NCBI GenBank assembly: GCA_017304505.1
Contig: JAFKKQ010000056.1
Coordinates: forward strand, 1 to 13,609
Direction: 5' to 3'
DNA length: 13,609 bases
DNA from: Hyphomicrobiales bacterium
Lineage (GTDB): Bacteria; Pseudomonadota; Alphaproteobacteria; Rhizobiales; Xanthobacteraceae
A program made the translations under genes and the position numbers. A model generated the notes under the pieces. The model did not search any database, had not been told where the DNA came from, and worked only from the letters and a program-made list of their open reading frames with translations. Within the stretch, counting starts at the first letter, position 1. Each line of letters begins with the position of its first letter. This document shows positions 13,192 through 13,609 of the stretch, piece after piece.

Positions 13192-13609
13192 TCAACTGAC
13201 GATGTTGCCGTGAGGGCTCGCGAGCGACGCGATCTCCTTCATTTCGGCCGGCGTCAATTGGAAGTCGAAAATCGCAGCGTTCTCCTTCAGCCGCTCCGGG
13301 CGGCTGGTCTTGGGGATCACGATGATGTCCTGCTGCACCAGATAGCGCAGGCTGATCTGCGCCGGGCTCCGGCCATGCGCCTTGGCGACGCGGGCGAGAA
13401 CGGCGTCACGCATGACCTTGCCGCGCGCCACGGGGCTGTAGGCCGTGACCGACATTCCCGCCTTGCGGCTCGCGGCGATCGTCTGCGACTGATCGAGAAA
13501 CGGATGAAGCTCGATCTGGTTGTTGACCAGCGGCTCGGTCGAAAGCCTCATCGCCTCGGCGATCAGCGCCACATCGAAGTTCGAAACGCCGACGTGGCGC
13601 GCCACGCCC
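13192..13609 (-). CDS. aldo/keto reductase, C-terminal half (5' end cut by window)
   Basis: This is the C-terminal half of an NADPH-dependent aldo/keto reductase, a cytoplasmic (beta/alpha)8 barrel enzyme that reduces carbonyls. About 139 residues are visible; a full protein is normally near 270-280. Motifs are VARHVGVSNF, NNQIELHPFLDQ, VTAYSPVARGKV, ISLRYLVQQDIIVIPKT and the cofactor-phosphate segment TSRPERLKENAAIFDFQLT. These fit the 2,5-diketo-D-gluconate reductase-like group. The catalytic Tyr and Lys lie in the missing half, to the right of the window. The apparent start at 13605 is internal. The stop TGA directly abuts that of the convergent beta-propeller gene. The substrate cannot be determined. 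Confidence 0.9.
   Translation of the reverse strand, partial: GVARHVGVSNFDVALIAEAMRLSTEPLVNNQIELHPFLDQSQTIAASRKAGMSVTAYSPVARGKVMRDAVLARVAKAHGRSPAQISLRYLVQQDIIVIPKTSRPERLKENAAIFDFQLTPAEMKEIASLASPHGNIVS

Noticed and set aside
1..13609. Mobile elements, CRISPR arrays, tRNA or rRNA genes
   Set aside because: No transposase or integrase sequence, no regularly spaced repeats and no tRNA-like cloverleaf was recognised. Gene content and base composition look uniform.

Overview
The window looks like ordinary chromosomal DNA of an alphaproteobacterium of the order Hyphomicrobiales (Rhizobiales), probably near Bradyrhizobium, Afipia, Rhodopseudomonas or Pseudolabrys. This is inferred from the high GC content, the DUF1236, YegP/DUF1508 and DUF599 proteins, and a promoter of the alphaproteobacterial sigma-EcfG type. 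I see no phage, transposon, CRISPR, rRNA or tRNA signal. Seventeen protein-coding genes are supported, two of them cut by the window edges. No stretch over 300 bases lacks a gene.

Left part (1-4294): the 3' half of an EamA/DMT permease; a 28-residue membrane mini-protein with its own ribosome binding site, a possible EcfG-type promoter and a strong hairpin; a 58-residue single-domain YegP/DUF1508 protein; a convergent acyl-CoA carboxylase beta subunit of the methylcrotonyl-CoA carboxylase type with a TTG start and no biotin-carrying alpha subunit beside it; a divergent secreted DUF1236 protein behind a consensus sigma-EcfG promoter and followed by a good terminator; and a Nudix hydrolase with an atypical Nudix box.

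Middle part (4295-9292), all on the minus strand: a tightly overlapping three-gene operon (membrane-anchored NEW3 Ig-like protein, ABC ATPase, ABC-2/NosY-type permease); a glutathione S-transferase whose conserved N-terminus reads upstream of its first ATG but has no normal start codon; a small membrane protein with a collagen-like Gly-X-Y segment and a six-cysteine tail; and a single-domain rhodanese.

Right part (9406-13609): a DUF599 membrane protein on the plus strand; a minus-strand operon queC - VUT/YhhQ-type queuosine-precursor transporter - ydcF-like gene, with the first two genes sharing a base at their stop/start; a divergent YVTN-type beta-propeller without a signal peptide; and the 3' half of an aldo/keto reductase whose stop codon abuts that of the beta-propeller.

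I see no clearly unprecedented system. The points most worth a second look are the one or two EcfG-type promoters, the 28-residue mini-protein, the GST start region, the altered Nudix box, the NEW3-ABC export unit, and the coupling of 7-deazaguanine synthesis to precursor transport.
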